In this document: piece after piece, positions 26,508 to 35,193 of the stretch
Layout of the letters: every line of letters begins with the position of its first letter
Position numbering within the stretch: the stretch's first letter is position 1
NCBI GenBank assembly: GCA_050331695.1
Contig: JBHJGP010000009.1
Location: 1-64,000, forward strand
Reading direction: 5' to 3'
DNA: 64,000 nt
From: JBHJGP01 sp050331695
GTDB taxonomy: Bacteria > Pseudomonadota > Alphaproteobacteria > Geminicoccales > Geminicoccaceae
Position numbers and translations under genes: made by a program
Notes under the pieces: generated by a model
Seen by the model: the letters and a program-made list of their open reading frames with translations, nothing else
What the model was told of the DNA's origin: nothing
Databases searched by the model: none

Positions 26508-27137
26508 TCAGGTCTGCTCGCGAACCCGCTTTTCCATGATGTCGATAAGCCCAGCGATACCCCGGCGCGAAACGACGGACGAGAACTCGTTTCGCTGGGT
26601 GAGCGCCTGACTGATGCCCTCGATGGCGATGTCGATGATCTGTAGGCTGCCGCCACGATCGCGAATGCGCCAATCGATGTTGATCGGCGCCTCGCCGATC
26701 GGTTTGACCCGACTGTGGACGACCACGTCACGCTTGCCGGCATTGCTGGTGCCCGTCAGCGCAACCTCGTCGACCGCGTAGATCTTCAGATAGCGGCCAT
26801 AGATTTGCAGCACATACTGGGTATATGCATCACGATAGCGCTTTTGCTCATGGCCATCGAGCCCGCGATAGGTCCGTCCGAGCACGAACCGCGCGATGTA
26901 ATCGACGTCGAAACCGACCTCGAGGAGACGGGCGAGTTCGCGATCCTTTTCCCGCTCGCTCAGATCGTCGCGCGCCAATAGCTGGACGGCCGCGTCGACC
27001 AGCCCCGAAATATGGGATTTGGCCGCATCCTTCGAAGGCTGGGCCGCGTTCGGCGTCCCCATGCCTGAGATCGTCAGGACGAACGCAACCGCGCCCAATG
27101 CAACCAACCGACCCAACGATGCCATCGCAACCTGCAT
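26508..27137 (-). CDS. MlaC/Ttg2D-like periplasmic phospholipid-binding protein, copy 2
   Basis: A 209-residue MlaC paralog starting at ATG 27137 with a GGGAGA site; the signal peptide is MASLGRLVALGAVAFVLTIS followed by GMGTPNAAQ. Motifs VDYIARFVLGRTYRG and QYVLQIYGRYL match its neighbour. The open frame continues upstream to 27332 without family similarity. The two genes are separated by 95 bases that carry a perfect AACAATTGTT palindrome, so they may have separate promoters. Confidence 0.9.
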   Translation of the reverse strand: MQVAMASLGRLVALGAVAFVLTISGMGTPNAAQPSKDAAKSHISGLVDAAVQLLARDDLSEREKDRELARLLEVGFDVDYIARFVLGRTYRGLDGHEQKRYRDAYTQYVLQIYGRYLKIYAVDEVALTGTSNAGKRDVVVHSRVKPIGEAPINIDWRIRDRGGSLQIIDIAIEGISQALTQRNEFSSVVSRRGIAGLIDIMEKRVREQT

Positions 27138-27194
27138 GCCGCTCTCCCACAGGTCTTTGAGATACTCACGAGTGAAATAGTGCATGCAATACGT

Positions 27195-27225
27195 TAACAA
27201 TGTATCGCCGCTCACAAAATTGTTA
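27195..27225. promoter_or_regulatory. Dyad TAACAAT-N17-ATTGTTA upstream of MlaC copy 2
   Basis: Seven-base perfect arms at 27195-27201 and 27219-27225, 58 bases upstream of the MlaC copy 2 start and immediately after the stop of the Gfo/Idh gene. The half-site matches that of the palindrome before copy 1. Confidence 0.35.
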
Positions 27226-27226
27226 G

Positions 27227-28360
27227 TCAAGGCGCGTACCAGCCTAGGTCGACCCAGGCTCGCTCGCGCGATGACGCCAGGATGGCGTCCACCACCTTCT
27301 GCACCTCGTACGCCTCGCGGAAATCCGGCCATGGATTTTGGCCGGTTGCCAGGGCGTCGACCATCTCGCGCACTTCGATCGTCTTCAGATCATTGAACCC
27401 CAGTTGGTGGCCAGGCGCCGGGCAGAAACCGGCGTAGTGCGCATGCTCCGGGCCGGCGACGATGGTCACGGGACCTGAGCGGCCGGCGGGCTGGCCTGCC
27501 GGATAGAACGAAAGTTCGTTGAGCCGTTCCTGATTGAAGGCCAGCGCGCCCTTGGTGCCGTAGACCTCGAAGGCCAGAAACATGGTTCGGCCGGTCGCGA
27601 CCCAACTCGCCTCCAGCGAGCCCAAGACCCCAGAAGAAAAGGTCAGCAGCGCTTTCGCTTCATCTTCAACCTCGACCGGCCGTCGCTCGGTCGACCCGCT
27701 GGAGACGGGCCGGGAGGCGTGCACGGTCCTGGTTTTCGCCGACACGCTTTGGATCGATCCGAGCAGAAACCGGGCCATCGAAATGATGTGACTGCCCAGA
27801 TCAGCGGTGACCCCGCCGCCGCCTTTGGGATCCAGCCGCCAACTCCAGGGCTGGTCCGGGTCGCTCATATAGTCCTCGGCGTGGATGCCCCGAAAGCCGG
27901 TGATCTCCCCCAGCTCCCCTCCATCGATCATGTCCTTGGCGAGCTTAACCACCGGGTTCTTGAGATAGTTGAAGCCCACTTGCGTTTTCGTGCCGCGGGC
28001 TTCCGCCGCCTCGGTCAAGCGACGCGAAACCTCGGCGTTCGGCGCCAGCGGCTTCTCGCAATAGACAATCTTGCCCGCTTCAATCGCCGCCAGCGCCATG
28101 GCCTCGTGCAGATGGTTCGGCGCGGTGATGTCGACCAGATCGACAAGCGGATCGGTGACCAACTCGAGCCAATCATCCGTCGACCGGCGAAAGCCGAAAC
28201 GGGCAGCCGCCTGGTTCGCCTGATCCGTGGTGATATCCGCGAGGATCTCGAGGTTCGGCGACAGCGCCAGCGGAAAGGTCGCCGGCGCCATGCGCAAAGC
28301 AAGCGCATGGCTGCGGCCCATGAAGCCGCTGCCGATCAAGCCGACATTGAGCCGCTCCAT
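27227..28360 (-). CDS. Gfo/Idh/MocA-family NAD(P)-dependent oxidoreductase
   Basis: Starting at ATG 28360 the protein has 377 residues. It shows the Rossmann motif LIGSGFMGRSHALAL, the catalytic CEKPLA lysine, GHIISMARFLLG, and the family C-terminal beta-sheet domain. Members oxidise sugars, inositols or related polyols. It is divergent from iolD-iolE across 114 bases, so a role in inositol or inosose oxidation fits, but the substrate is not certain. A longer open frame to 28876 overlaps iolD on the opposite strand and is not credible. Confidence 0.92.
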   Translation of the reverse strand: MERLNVGLIGSGFMGRSHALALRMAPATFPLALSPNLEILADITTDQANQAAARFGFRRSTDDWLELVTDPLVDLVDITAPNHLHEAMALAAIEAGKIVYCEKPLAPNAEVSRRLTEAAEARGTKTQVGFNYLKNPVVKLAKDMIDGGELGEITGFRGIHAEDYMSDPDQPWSWRLDPKGGGGVTADLGSHIISMARFLLGSIQSVSAKTRTVHASRPVSSGSTERRPVEVEDEAKALLTFSSGVLGSLEASWVATGRTMFLAFEVYGTKGALAFNQERLNELSFYPAGQPAGRSGPVTIVAGPEHAHYAGFCPAPGHQLGFNDLKTIEVREMVDALATGQNPWPDFREAYEVQKVVDAILASSRERAWVDLGWYAP

Positions 28361-28474
28361 CGCGCCTCCCCACCCTTGCCTTGCCCATCGGCGGGTAAGA
28401 CAATACAGCCAAAACCCGGTAGGCAAGTGGCAATGAAGAGACCGGTCCGATGCGGGCCGCAAGGGAGACAGGCG

Positions 28475-30319
28475 ATGCAAACGGTCAGGCTCACGATGGC
28501 GCAGGCCCTGGTCCGCTATCTGATGGCCCAGCGCACCCATATCGACGGCAAGGAGGTGCCGCTGTTCGCCGGCTGTTTCGGCATTTTCGGCCATGGCAAC
28601 GTCACCTGCCTGTCCGAGGCCCTGGAAGCGGTCAAGGACGAGTTTCCGACCTGGCGCGGCCAGAACGAGCAGTCGATGGCGCTGGCGGCGATCGGCTTCG
28701 CCAAGGCGAAAAAACGCCGGCAGATCATGGTCGCGACGAGCTCGATCGGCCCGGGCGCCACCAACATGATCACGGCCGCGGGCGTCGCCCACACCAACCG
28801 CCTGCCGGTCCTCCTGCTCTCGGGCGATGTGTTCGCGAGCCGCCTGCCAGACCCGGTGCTCCAGCAGGTGGAGCATTTCGGCAATCCCAGCATCAGCGTG
28901 AACGACGCGTTCAAGCCGGTGAGCCGTTATTGGGATCGGATCACGCGGCCCGAGCAGATCATCCAGTCCTTGCCTCAGGCGGTGGCGCCGCTGTTGGATC
29001 CGGCCGACTGCGGGCCCGTATTCCTAGGTCTTTGCCAGGATGCCCAGGGCGAGACGTTCGATTACCCGATACGGTTTTTCGAGACCACGCTCCACCGCAT
29101 CCCCCGCCCCCGGCCCGATCTGGCCCAAGTCAAGGCGGCGGCCGATGTCTTGAAAAGCGCCACCAAGCCCCTGATCATCGCCGGTGGCGGCGTTCGCTAT
29201 TCCGGCGCCGAGGCCGAGCTTTTGTCGTTCGCCGAACGCCACAACATGCCCGTTACGGAGACGATTGCCGGCCGCACCGTGATGATTCATGACCATCCGC
29301 TCAATGCGGGACCGGTCGGCATTCTGGGTGCCACCAGCGCCAACGATCTGGCGGCCGAAGCGGACGTTATCCTCGCCGTCGGCACGCGCCTTCAGGACTT
29401 CACCACCGGCTCCTGGTCGCTGTTCGCCGACAATGCCAAGTTCGTCTGCCTCAATGCGGCCCGCTTCGACGCCCACAAGCACAAGGCGACGGCCGTGGTC
29501 GGCGACGCCCTGGAAGGGCTCGAGGATCTGAGCGCGGCGCTCGGCGACTATGCCGGGTCCAAGAGCTGGACCGAGCAAGCAACAAAAGACTATGCCGCTT
29601 GGAGCGCGTTCATCGACCAGCGCTCCGGCCCGACCAATGCCGAGGTCCCCACCTACGCCCAGGTGGTTGGGGCCGTGAACCGGCTCGCCGATGACCGGGA
29701 TCTGGCGCTGACGGCCGCCGGCGGCCTGCCCGGCGAGCTCTGCATGAACTGGCGGGCCCGGGCCACCGATACCTTCGACTGCGAGTTCGGCTTTTCCTGC
29801 ATGGGCTACGAGGTCGCCGCCGGCTGGGGCGCGGCCATGGCCGACGCCACCCGGGACGTCATCGTCATGGTCGGCGACGGCTCCTACATGATGCTGAACT
29901 CGGACATCTATTCGAGCGTGCTGACCGGCCACAAGATGATCGTCATCGTCTGCGACAATGGCGGCTTCGCCGTGATCGACCGGCTGCAGCGCAACAAGGG
30001 TATTCCCAGCTTCAACAATCAGATCGAGGATTGCCGGATCGAACGGCTCGAGCGGGTGGATTTCGCCAAGCACGCCGAGGCCATGGGCGCCATCGGTATT
30101 TCCGTCGGTTCCATGGGCGAGTTCGACGACGCGTTTCGCCAGGCCAAGGATGCCGAGCGCACGGTCGTGATCCATGTGCAGGTCCAGGCGCGGGATTGGA
30201 CCGAGGGCAACAATAGCTGGTGGGAGACCGGCGTGCCGGCGGTGAGCGCCCGCGAGGAGGTGCAAAAAGCCCTCGCTGAACATAACCAAGGTAAAGGAAG
30301 GCAGCGGATCGGCGTCTGA
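28475..30319 (+). CDS. iolD: 3D-(3,5/4)-trihydroxycyclohexane-1,2-dione acylhydrolase IolD
   Basis: The 614-residue TPP enzyme starts at ATG 28475 after GGGAGACA. It has the IolD-typical N-terminus (TMAQALVRYLMAQ, GCFGIFGHGNV), the catalytic RGQNEQSMALAAIGFAKA, and the TPP motif GDGSYMMLNSDIY...CDNGGFAV. IolD opens the ring of the dehydrated inosose during myo-inositol catabolism. It is followed by iolE after 27 bases. The other inositol genes (iolA, B, C, G) are not in the window apart from the divergent Gfo/Idh gene. Confidence 0.95.
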   Translation: MQTVRLTMAQALVRYLMAQRTHIDGKEVPLFAGCFGIFGHGNVTCLSEALEAVKDEFPTWRGQNEQSMALAAIGFAKAKKRRQIMVATSSIGPGATNMITAAGVAHTNRLPVLLLSGDVFASRLPDPVLQQVEHFGNPSISVNDAFKPVSRYWDRITRPEQIIQSLPQAVAPLLDPADCGPVFLGLCQDAQGETFDYPIRFFETTLHRIPRPRPDLAQVKAAADVLKSATKPLIIAGGGVRYSGAEAELLSFAERHNMPVTETIAGRTVMIHDHPLNAGPVGILGATSANDLAAEADVILAVGTRLQDFTTGSWSLFADNAKFVCLNAARFDAHKHKATAVVGDALEGLEDLSAALGDYAGSKSWTEQATKDYAAWSAFIDQRSGPTNAEVPTYAQVVGAVNRLADDRDLALTAAGGLPGELCMNWRARATDTFDCEFGFSCMGYEVAAGWGAAMADATRDVIVMVGDGSYMMLNSDIYSSVLTGHKMIVIVCDNGGFAVIDRLQRNKGIPSFNNQIEDCRIERLERVDFAKHAEAMGAIGISVGSMGEFDDAFRQAKDAERTVVIHVQVQARDWTEGNNSWWETGVPAVSAREEVQKALAEHNQGKGRQRIGV

Positions 30320-30346
30320 CAACCCTCGCCTCGGAGACCGACGAAA

Positions 30347-31246
30347 ATGACCGTGCGTTTGGGCGTGGCACCGATCGCCTGGAGCAATGACGACCTGCCG
30401 GAGCTGGGCGGCGACACGACGCTCGAAACCTGCCTGGAAGAAGCTCGCGAGGCAGGTTTTTCAGGCGTCGAGAAGGGCGGCAAGTTCCCGCTCGATCCGA
30501 AAATCCTGGGCCCGCTTCTGAAAGAGCATGACCTCGCTCTGGTTTCGGGCTGGTTTTCCGGTCTCTTGCGCGATCTCGATATCGAGGACGAAAAAACGCG
30601 GATCAAGGACCAGCTTCGCCTCTATCAGGAGCTGGGCTGCCCGGTGATGATCTACGCCGAGACCACCGGCACGGTGCAGGGACGGACGGACACGCCCGTC
30701 TCGATGCGGCCCACCATGAGCGAGGACCAGTTCAAGCGCTACGGCGAGAAGCTGACCAAATTCGCCGAATTCCTCCTGACCGAACAGTGCCCCATGAGCT
30801 TTCATCATCACATGGGAACGCTGGTCGAGAAGGAACATGAGATCGACTGGCTGATGAGCTACACCGACAACTCGGTCGGTCTCCTGCTCGACACCGGCCA
30901 CCTGACCTTCGCCGGCGGCGACGTCGATGAGACGACCCGGCGCTGGGGCTCCCGAATCAACCATGTCCACACCAAGGATATCCGCGCCGAAAAACTCGAA
31001 AAACTTCAGGACCAGGACTGGTCGTTTCTCAAGGGCGTGCTGGAGGGCGTGTTCACCGTGCCCGGCGACGGCTCAATCGATTTTTTGTCGTTCATCAAGG
31101 TCCTGAAAGACATTTGCTACGCGGGCTGGATCGTGGTCGAGGCGGAACAGGATCCGGCCAAGGCCACCCCCCTGGAATACTCACGCAAGGGCTACGAGCA
31201 TCTGACGGCATGTCTTGCCGAGGCGGGGATTGAGGTCGCGGGCTGA
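30347..31246 (+). CDS. iolE: Inosose dehydratase IolE
   Basis: A 299-residue xylose-isomerase-like TIM barrel with IolE signatures: GVAPIAWSNDDLPELGGDT, FHHHMGT, LLLDTGHLTFAGGD, VHTKDIR. It dehydrates scyllo-inosose to the dione that IolD opens. It is co-directional with iolD. Its stop lies 2 bases from the convergent vapC stop. Confidence 0.95.
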   Translation: MTVRLGVAPIAWSNDDLPELGGDTTLETCLEEAREAGFSGVEKGGKFPLDPKILGPLLKEHDLALVSGWFSGLLRDLDIEDEKTRIKDQLRLYQELGCPVMIYAETTGTVQGRTDTPVSMRPTMSEDQFKRYGEKLTKFAEFLLTEQCPMSFHHHMGTLVEKEHEIDWLMSYTDNSVGLLLDTGHLTFAGGDVDETTRRWGSRINHVHTKDIRAEKLEKLQDQDWSFLKGVLEGVFTVPGDGSIDFLSFIKVLKDICYAGWIVVEAEQDPAKATPLEYSRKGYEHLTACLAEAGIEVAG

Positions 31247-31248
31247 GG

Positions 31249-31680
31249 TTAGTCGGCGGACGAATCCCAGGGGTTCGACATCGCCACGCCGGTCGGCGCG
31301 AAGTCGCTGACATTACGGGTCACGACGGTCATGCCCAAGACCAGGGCCGTCGCCGCGATCAAAGCATCGCGGTCGCTTCGCCGATCGGGGACATGGAGCG
31401 GCGCACAACGCCGCACCACCGCCACATCCACGGGCAAGATGCGGTTTGCAAAAGCCGCAATGACACTTCTTTCGATCCAGGTCTTGAGCAGGCCGCCTTG
31501 AATTGGATCTCGCCGCTCAACTGAGAGCGCGCCGATCTCCAGCTCCAGAAGCGTGATCGCCGAAATGAATAGATCATCGGTCGATACCCCGGACGACCAG
31601 GCCGCGACGTTTGGATCGGCCCTGCCGGCCCGGACCTTGCGCAGCTCCGAGACGACGTTGGTGTCCAGCAAGAACATCAA
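31249..31680 (-). CDS. vapC: VapC-type PIN-domain toxin
   Basis: A 143-residue PIN nuclease: FLLDTNVVSELRK with the first acidic residue, ITLLELEIGA with the conserved glutamate, and SDRDALIAATAL...VVTRNVSDF with the last aspartates. VapC toxins cleave tRNA or rRNA when freed from antitoxin. The gene overlaps its antitoxin by 4 bases (ATGA), the usual type II arrangement. Confidence 0.93.
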   Translation of the reverse strand: MMFLLDTNVVSELRKVRAGRADPNVAAWSSGVSTDDLFISAITLLELEIGALSVERRDPIQGGLLKTWIERSVIAAFANRILPVDVAVVRRCAPLHVPDRRSDRDALIAATALVLGMTVVTRNVSDFAPTGVAMSNPWDSSAD

Positions 31681-31931
31681 TCGAGATCGGCAACCTTCGT
31701 CAGTTTATTCAACCGCGGCGGATCGAACTCGGCATCCTCGACGCCGGGATAGGCCAGTAGATCGGCGATGTTTTTCGTCTGGCCGGTGAGCTTTCTGTAG
31801 GTCTCAATGGTGAGGAGCACATGGGCGGGCTTGCCCCGGTCAGTGATGATCACAGGCCCTTTCTCGGCCGCCTTCTTGGCGCCGCTCGCGTCCTGATTAA
31901 ACTCCCGGCTCGACATGGTTGTGACGGTCAT
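31677..31931 (-). CDS. Phd/YefM-family antitoxin
   Basis: An 84-residue protein with the Phd/YefM N-terminal DNA-binding motif (MSSREFNQDASGAKKAA, GPVIITDRGKPAHVLLT) and a C-terminal toxin-binding tail. It is paired with the PIN toxin downstream and probably represses its own operon through the palindrome 22-41 bases upstream. Confidence 0.92.
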   Translation of the reverse strand: MTVTTMSSREFNQDASGAKKAAEKGPVIITDRGKPAHVLLTIETYRKLTGQTKNIADLLAYPGVEDAEFDPPRLNKLTKVADLD

Positions 31932-31952
31932 TGAAACTTCCGGCTGACACTA

Positions 31953-31972
31953 ATGTAGGTACGTTACTACAT
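31953..31972. promoter_or_regulatory. Palindromic operator of the toxin-antitoxin operon
   Basis: ATGTAG and CTACAT form perfect 6-base arms around an 8-base spacer, in the promoter region of the antitoxin gene. The position suits autoregulation by the Phd-type antitoxin. Confidence 0.55.
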
Positions 31973-32097
31973 CTGCGAATAGCGGGCAAGTCTCACTTTC
32001 AAACGCCCACATGTTGAGACGTTCTCGTTGCTGCGTAGTACGCTCGGAATCCCCAATCTTTTGAAAATGTCTGATCGACGAACCAGGAGGACGCTTT

Positions 32098-32424
32098 ATG
32101 GCCGTGCGAAACGGCGTGGTCGTGGTGGGGCTAGCGCTGACCCTGCTCGCCGGGCCGGCCTTGGCCGACCAGATCGACGGCGATTGGTGCTTTCCCGCCG
32201 ACGGGCGGAACTTGACCATCAAAGGTGACGCGATAGTCACGCCGAGCGGCACCAACACTACCGGCCACTACACCCGCCACGCCTTTCGCTACAAGGTGCC
32301 GGAGGGCGATCCGGGCGCCGGGTCCGAGGTCCAGATGCGGCAGCTGAACGACCAGACCATGGTGCTGAGCCCACCCGACGCCGAGGAAGAAACCTGGAAG
32401 CGATGCAAGCTTCAGGTCAGTTGA
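32098..32424 (+). CDS. Small secreted protein of unknown function
   Basis: A 108-residue protein behind a strong GGAGG site. Residues 1-23 form a signal peptide (VVVVGLALTLLAGPALA, cut before DQIDGDW). The mature part has only two cysteines (in DWCFPADG and KRCKLQV) that could form a disulfide. I do not recognise a family. It is isolated between the toxin-antitoxin promoter and the convergent desaturase gene. Confidence 0.75.
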   Translation: MAVRNGVVVVGLALTLLAGPALADQIDGDWCFPADGRNLTIKGDAIVTPSGTNTTGHYTRHAFRYKVPEGDPGAGSEVQMRQLNDQTMVLSPPDAEEETWKRCKLQVS

Positions 32425-32437
32425 CGGGCGGTACGCG

Positions 32438-33373
32438 CTAGTCAGCCCCCGTCGTTGCCGGCTGCCGGTCCTCGACGATCTTCCGAACCAGATCGCCGTG
32501 GACTTCGACGTAGTTCTCGCCGATGTGGGCGATGTGGGGCTCGATCGCGGCGTGGAATTGGGGAAGCCGATGAAAAGGCACGCCAGGCGCGAAGTGATGC
32601 GCCGTGTGAAAAGCCATGTTCCAATTGAGTACGCGTAGCGGCCACATGACCTTGGTGGTGCGCGTATTCTCGAGAAAATTGGGGACCAGCGGCAGGCCGA
32701 CATGCTCGGCCATGCGGATCACCCGCATCCAGGGCTCGCCGATCAGCCTTGGGATCAGCCAGTGGGTGAGCGCGGCCCAACTGCCGGTGACGAATGAGAC
32801 AAGTGCGACCAACAGATAGAAAAGCCACATCAGTCGGGCGCGGTGCATCACTTCGCGCCGTCTGGCCTCGTCCAGAAAACCCTTGTCGGTTTCGCTGAAC
32901 TTGCCCCGGGCGTGGTCGACCATGCCGTGGACCAGGAGCGTCCAGTAGGGAATGGTCGACAGGTACCAGAGATAGCCCCGAAGGGTCTTGGGAAGACGAA
33001 TGATCTCCGGATCGTTCTCGTCGTGCTGGGTGTGGACGTGATGGGCTTTGTGCTCGTAGCGGAAAAAAGTTGGCGAGAGGATGATCACCAGCCCGCAGAA
33101 CCAGGCGACGGTGTCGTTCAGCCACTTGGTGCGAAAGGCGGTGTAGTGGGTCGCCTCGTGGAGCGGCGCGAACAAGTGCACCAGCACGGTGCCGTGGAGG
33201 AACCAGGCGAGCGGCAGCCACCAGGTGTTAAGGCTCAGGCTCACCAGCCAGCCGGTGACGCCGAGGCTTGCCAGATGGCAGCCAAAAAACACAAAGCCCG
33301 GAACATCGCTCCGCACCAGGTGCCGGCGAAAGGTTTGTCTGTCGATGACGTCGCTGACCCGCGCCTTCTTCAC
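32438..33373 (-). CDS. Membrane fatty acid desaturase
   Basis: With the start at GTG 33373 (GGAG eight bases upstream) the protein has 311 residues. It contains the three histidine boxes of membrane di-iron desaturases (HEATHY at 72-77, HKAHHVH at 108-114, HTAHH near 265) between hydrophobic segments. It would desaturate or hydroxylate a lipid acyl chain, or act on a carotenoid-type substrate; the substrate cannot be told. An upstream TTG at 33457 would add 28 residues without similarity. Confidence 0.9.
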   Translation of the reverse strand: MKKARVSDVIDRQTFRRHLVRSDVPGFVFFGCHLASLGVTGWLVSLSLNTWWLPLAWFLHGTVLVHLFAPLHEATHYTAFRTKWLNDTVAWFCGLVIILSPTFFRYEHKAHHVHTQHDENDPEIIRLPKTLRGYLWYLSTIPYWTLLVHGMVDHARGKFSETDKGFLDEARRREVMHRARLMWLFYLLVALVSFVTGSWAALTHWLIPRLIGEPWMRVIRMAEHVGLPLVPNFLENTRTTKVMWPLRVLNWNMAFHTAHHFAPGVPFHRLPQFHAAIEPHIAHIGENYVEVHGDLVRKIVEDRQPATTGAD

Positions 33374-33477
33374 CAAGGAAACTCCATCGATCGCTGACAA
33401 AAATCTTCGGCCATGCCCGTGGAAGTCAAGACGGCGATCGGGCGTTATGCTGATCAATCACGGCAAGGGAGAGAGCC

Positions 33478-35193
33478 ATGGTCGATATTCAGGAGCTTGA
33501 ACGGCGGATCGATCAGGCGCTGGGGCGCGAGCCCGCCGATCTGGTTGTCCGGAACGCCCGGGTCCTGAACACCGCCACGGGCCAGATCGATCTGCCGACC
33601 GACGTGGCGGTGACGGGCGATACCATCGTTGCCGTGCGCTCGGACCTCGAAGGTCGCGAGGTCATCGATGCTGGCGAAAAAATTGCGGCGCCGGGCTTTA
33701 TCGACACGCACCTCCATCTCGAAAGCTCGATGGTTGTGCCCAGCGCCTTCGAGCGGCTGGTGGTGCCGAGAGGCACCACGACCGCGATCTGCGATCCCCA
33801 CGAGATCGCCAACGTGCTCGGCGCCGATGGCATTCGCTACTTTCTCGACGCGTCGCAGCACCTCCACCTATCGCTCAAGGTCAATCTGAGCTCCTGTGTG
33901 CCGGCAACCCATCTGGAAACGGCTGGCGCCCGGCTGGAGCTCGAGGATCTGTTGGCACTGGCCGACCATCCATCAGTCATCGGCCTCGCCGAGATGATGA
34001 ATTTTCCGGGCGTTTTGGCCAAGGATCCGCTCGTGCTGGCCAAACTGGCCGGCTTCGGCGAGCGCCACATCGACGGTCACTGTCCGCTGGTGACGGGCGC
34101 GGATCTGGACGCCTATCTGGCCTGCGGCATCCGCACCGACCATGAGGCGACGTTGCGGGAGGAAGCGCTGGAGAAGCTCGGCAAAGGCGCCGTGATCCTA
34201 ATGCGCGAGGGCAGCGTCGCCAAGAATGTTTCGACGCTGGCGCCGCTCCTTACCGAGGCGACCTGGCCGTCGATCGCGTTCTGCACCGATGACCGCAATC
34301 CGGCCGAGATCGAAGCGGAAGGACATATCGATCACTGCGTCAGGCTGGCGATCCGCGCCGGGGTTCCCGCAATCGCCGCCTATCGGAGCGCGACCCTGGC
34401 GGCGGCGCAAACGTTCGGGCTCACGGATCGGGGCCTGATCGGCCCCGGACGGCGGGCTGATATCCTGTTGATCGACGATCTGGAGGCGGTTCGGGTCGCC
34501 GAAGTCGTGGTCGCCGGCAAACGTTTCGATGACCGCGCCGACCAGGGTTCAAGGTCAAGCGAGACCGAAGCGGGCAGGCGCTCGGTCCGATTGTCGCCGA
34601 TATCGACCGAACGGCTCGCGGTCGAAGCGAAACAGGGCCCAAGGCCGGTTATCGGTGTCCGTCCCTTGTCCCTGTTCACCGACCGGCTGAGCCTGGCGCT
34701 GCCGTCTGAAAACGGCGTGCAAAGGGCGGATCCGAGCGCCGGCATTCACAAACTGGCCGTGGTCGAGCGCCACGGCAAAGGCGGATCTGTCGGACTTGGC
34801 TTCGTCCGGGGTTTCGGTCCGATGGCCGGCGCGCTCGCCACCTCGGTCGGCCATGACTGCCACAATCTAACGGTCGTTGGTGCTGCGGACGAGGATATGG
34901 CCGCTGCGATCAACGCGCTGATCGCCATGGAAGGCGGCCTGGTAGCGGTCCAGGACGGAAAGGTTCTGGCACAACTGCCCCTGCCGATCGCGGGCCTCAT
35001 CAGCGACCGCCCCGCGTCCGAGGTCATCCATCAGTTGAACGGACTAAAGCGGGCCGCGCGGGATCTCGGCTGCGTGCTGGAAGAGCCGTTCATGCAGCTC
35101 GCTTTCCTGCCGCTACCGGTCATTCCTCATCTCAAGCTGACCGACCGGGGCCTGGTCGACGTCGCCGCCTTCCGCATCGTCGAGGAAAGCTAG
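33478..35193 (+). CDS. ade: Adenine deaminase
   Basis: The 571-residue amidohydrolase has the metal motif GFIDTHLHLESSMV, the Ade-typical GTTTAICDPHEIANVLG, HIDGHCPLVTG, and the C-terminal domain with VGHDCHNLTVVG. It deaminates adenine to hypoxanthine in purine salvage. ATG 33478 follows an AAGGGAGAG site. Its stop shares the tetranucleotide CTAG with the convergent lipoprotein gene. Confidence 0.95.
   Translation: MVDIQELERRIDQALGREPADLVVRNARVLNTATGQIDLPTDVAVTGDTIVAVRSDLEGREVIDAGEKIAAPGFIDTHLHLESSMVVPSAFERLVVPRGTTTAICDPHEIANVLGADGIRYFLDASQHLHLSLKVNLSSCVPATHLETAGARLELEDLLALADHPSVIGLAEMMNFPGVLAKDPLVLAKLAGFGERHIDGHCPLVTGADLDAYLACGIRTDHEATLREEALEKLGKGAVILMREGSVAKNVSTLAPLLTEATWPSIAFCTDDRNPAEIEAEGHIDHCVRLAIRAGVPAIAAYRSATLAAAQTFGLTDRGLIGPGRRADILLIDDLEAVRVAEVVVAGKRFDDRADQGSRSSETEAGRRSVRLSPISTERLAVEAKQGPRPVIGVRPLSLFTDRLSLALPSENGVQRADPSAGIHKLAVVERHGKGGSVGLGFVRGFGPMAGALATSVGHDCHNLTVVGAADEDMAAAINALIAMEGGLVAVQDGKVLAQLPLPIAGLISDRPASEVIHQLNGLKRAARDLGCVLEEPFMQLAFLPLPVIPHLKLTDRGLVDVAAFRIVEES

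Noticed and set aside
27719..28474. N-terminal extension of iolD to 27719
   Set aside because: The extension is antisense to the Gfo/Idh gene and lacks similarity; ATG 28475 has a good ribosome binding site and a family-typical N-terminus.
29024..30322. Minus-strand open frame opposite iolD
   Set aside because: Histidine/glycine-rich shadow translation with no motif; iolD is clearly the coding strand.
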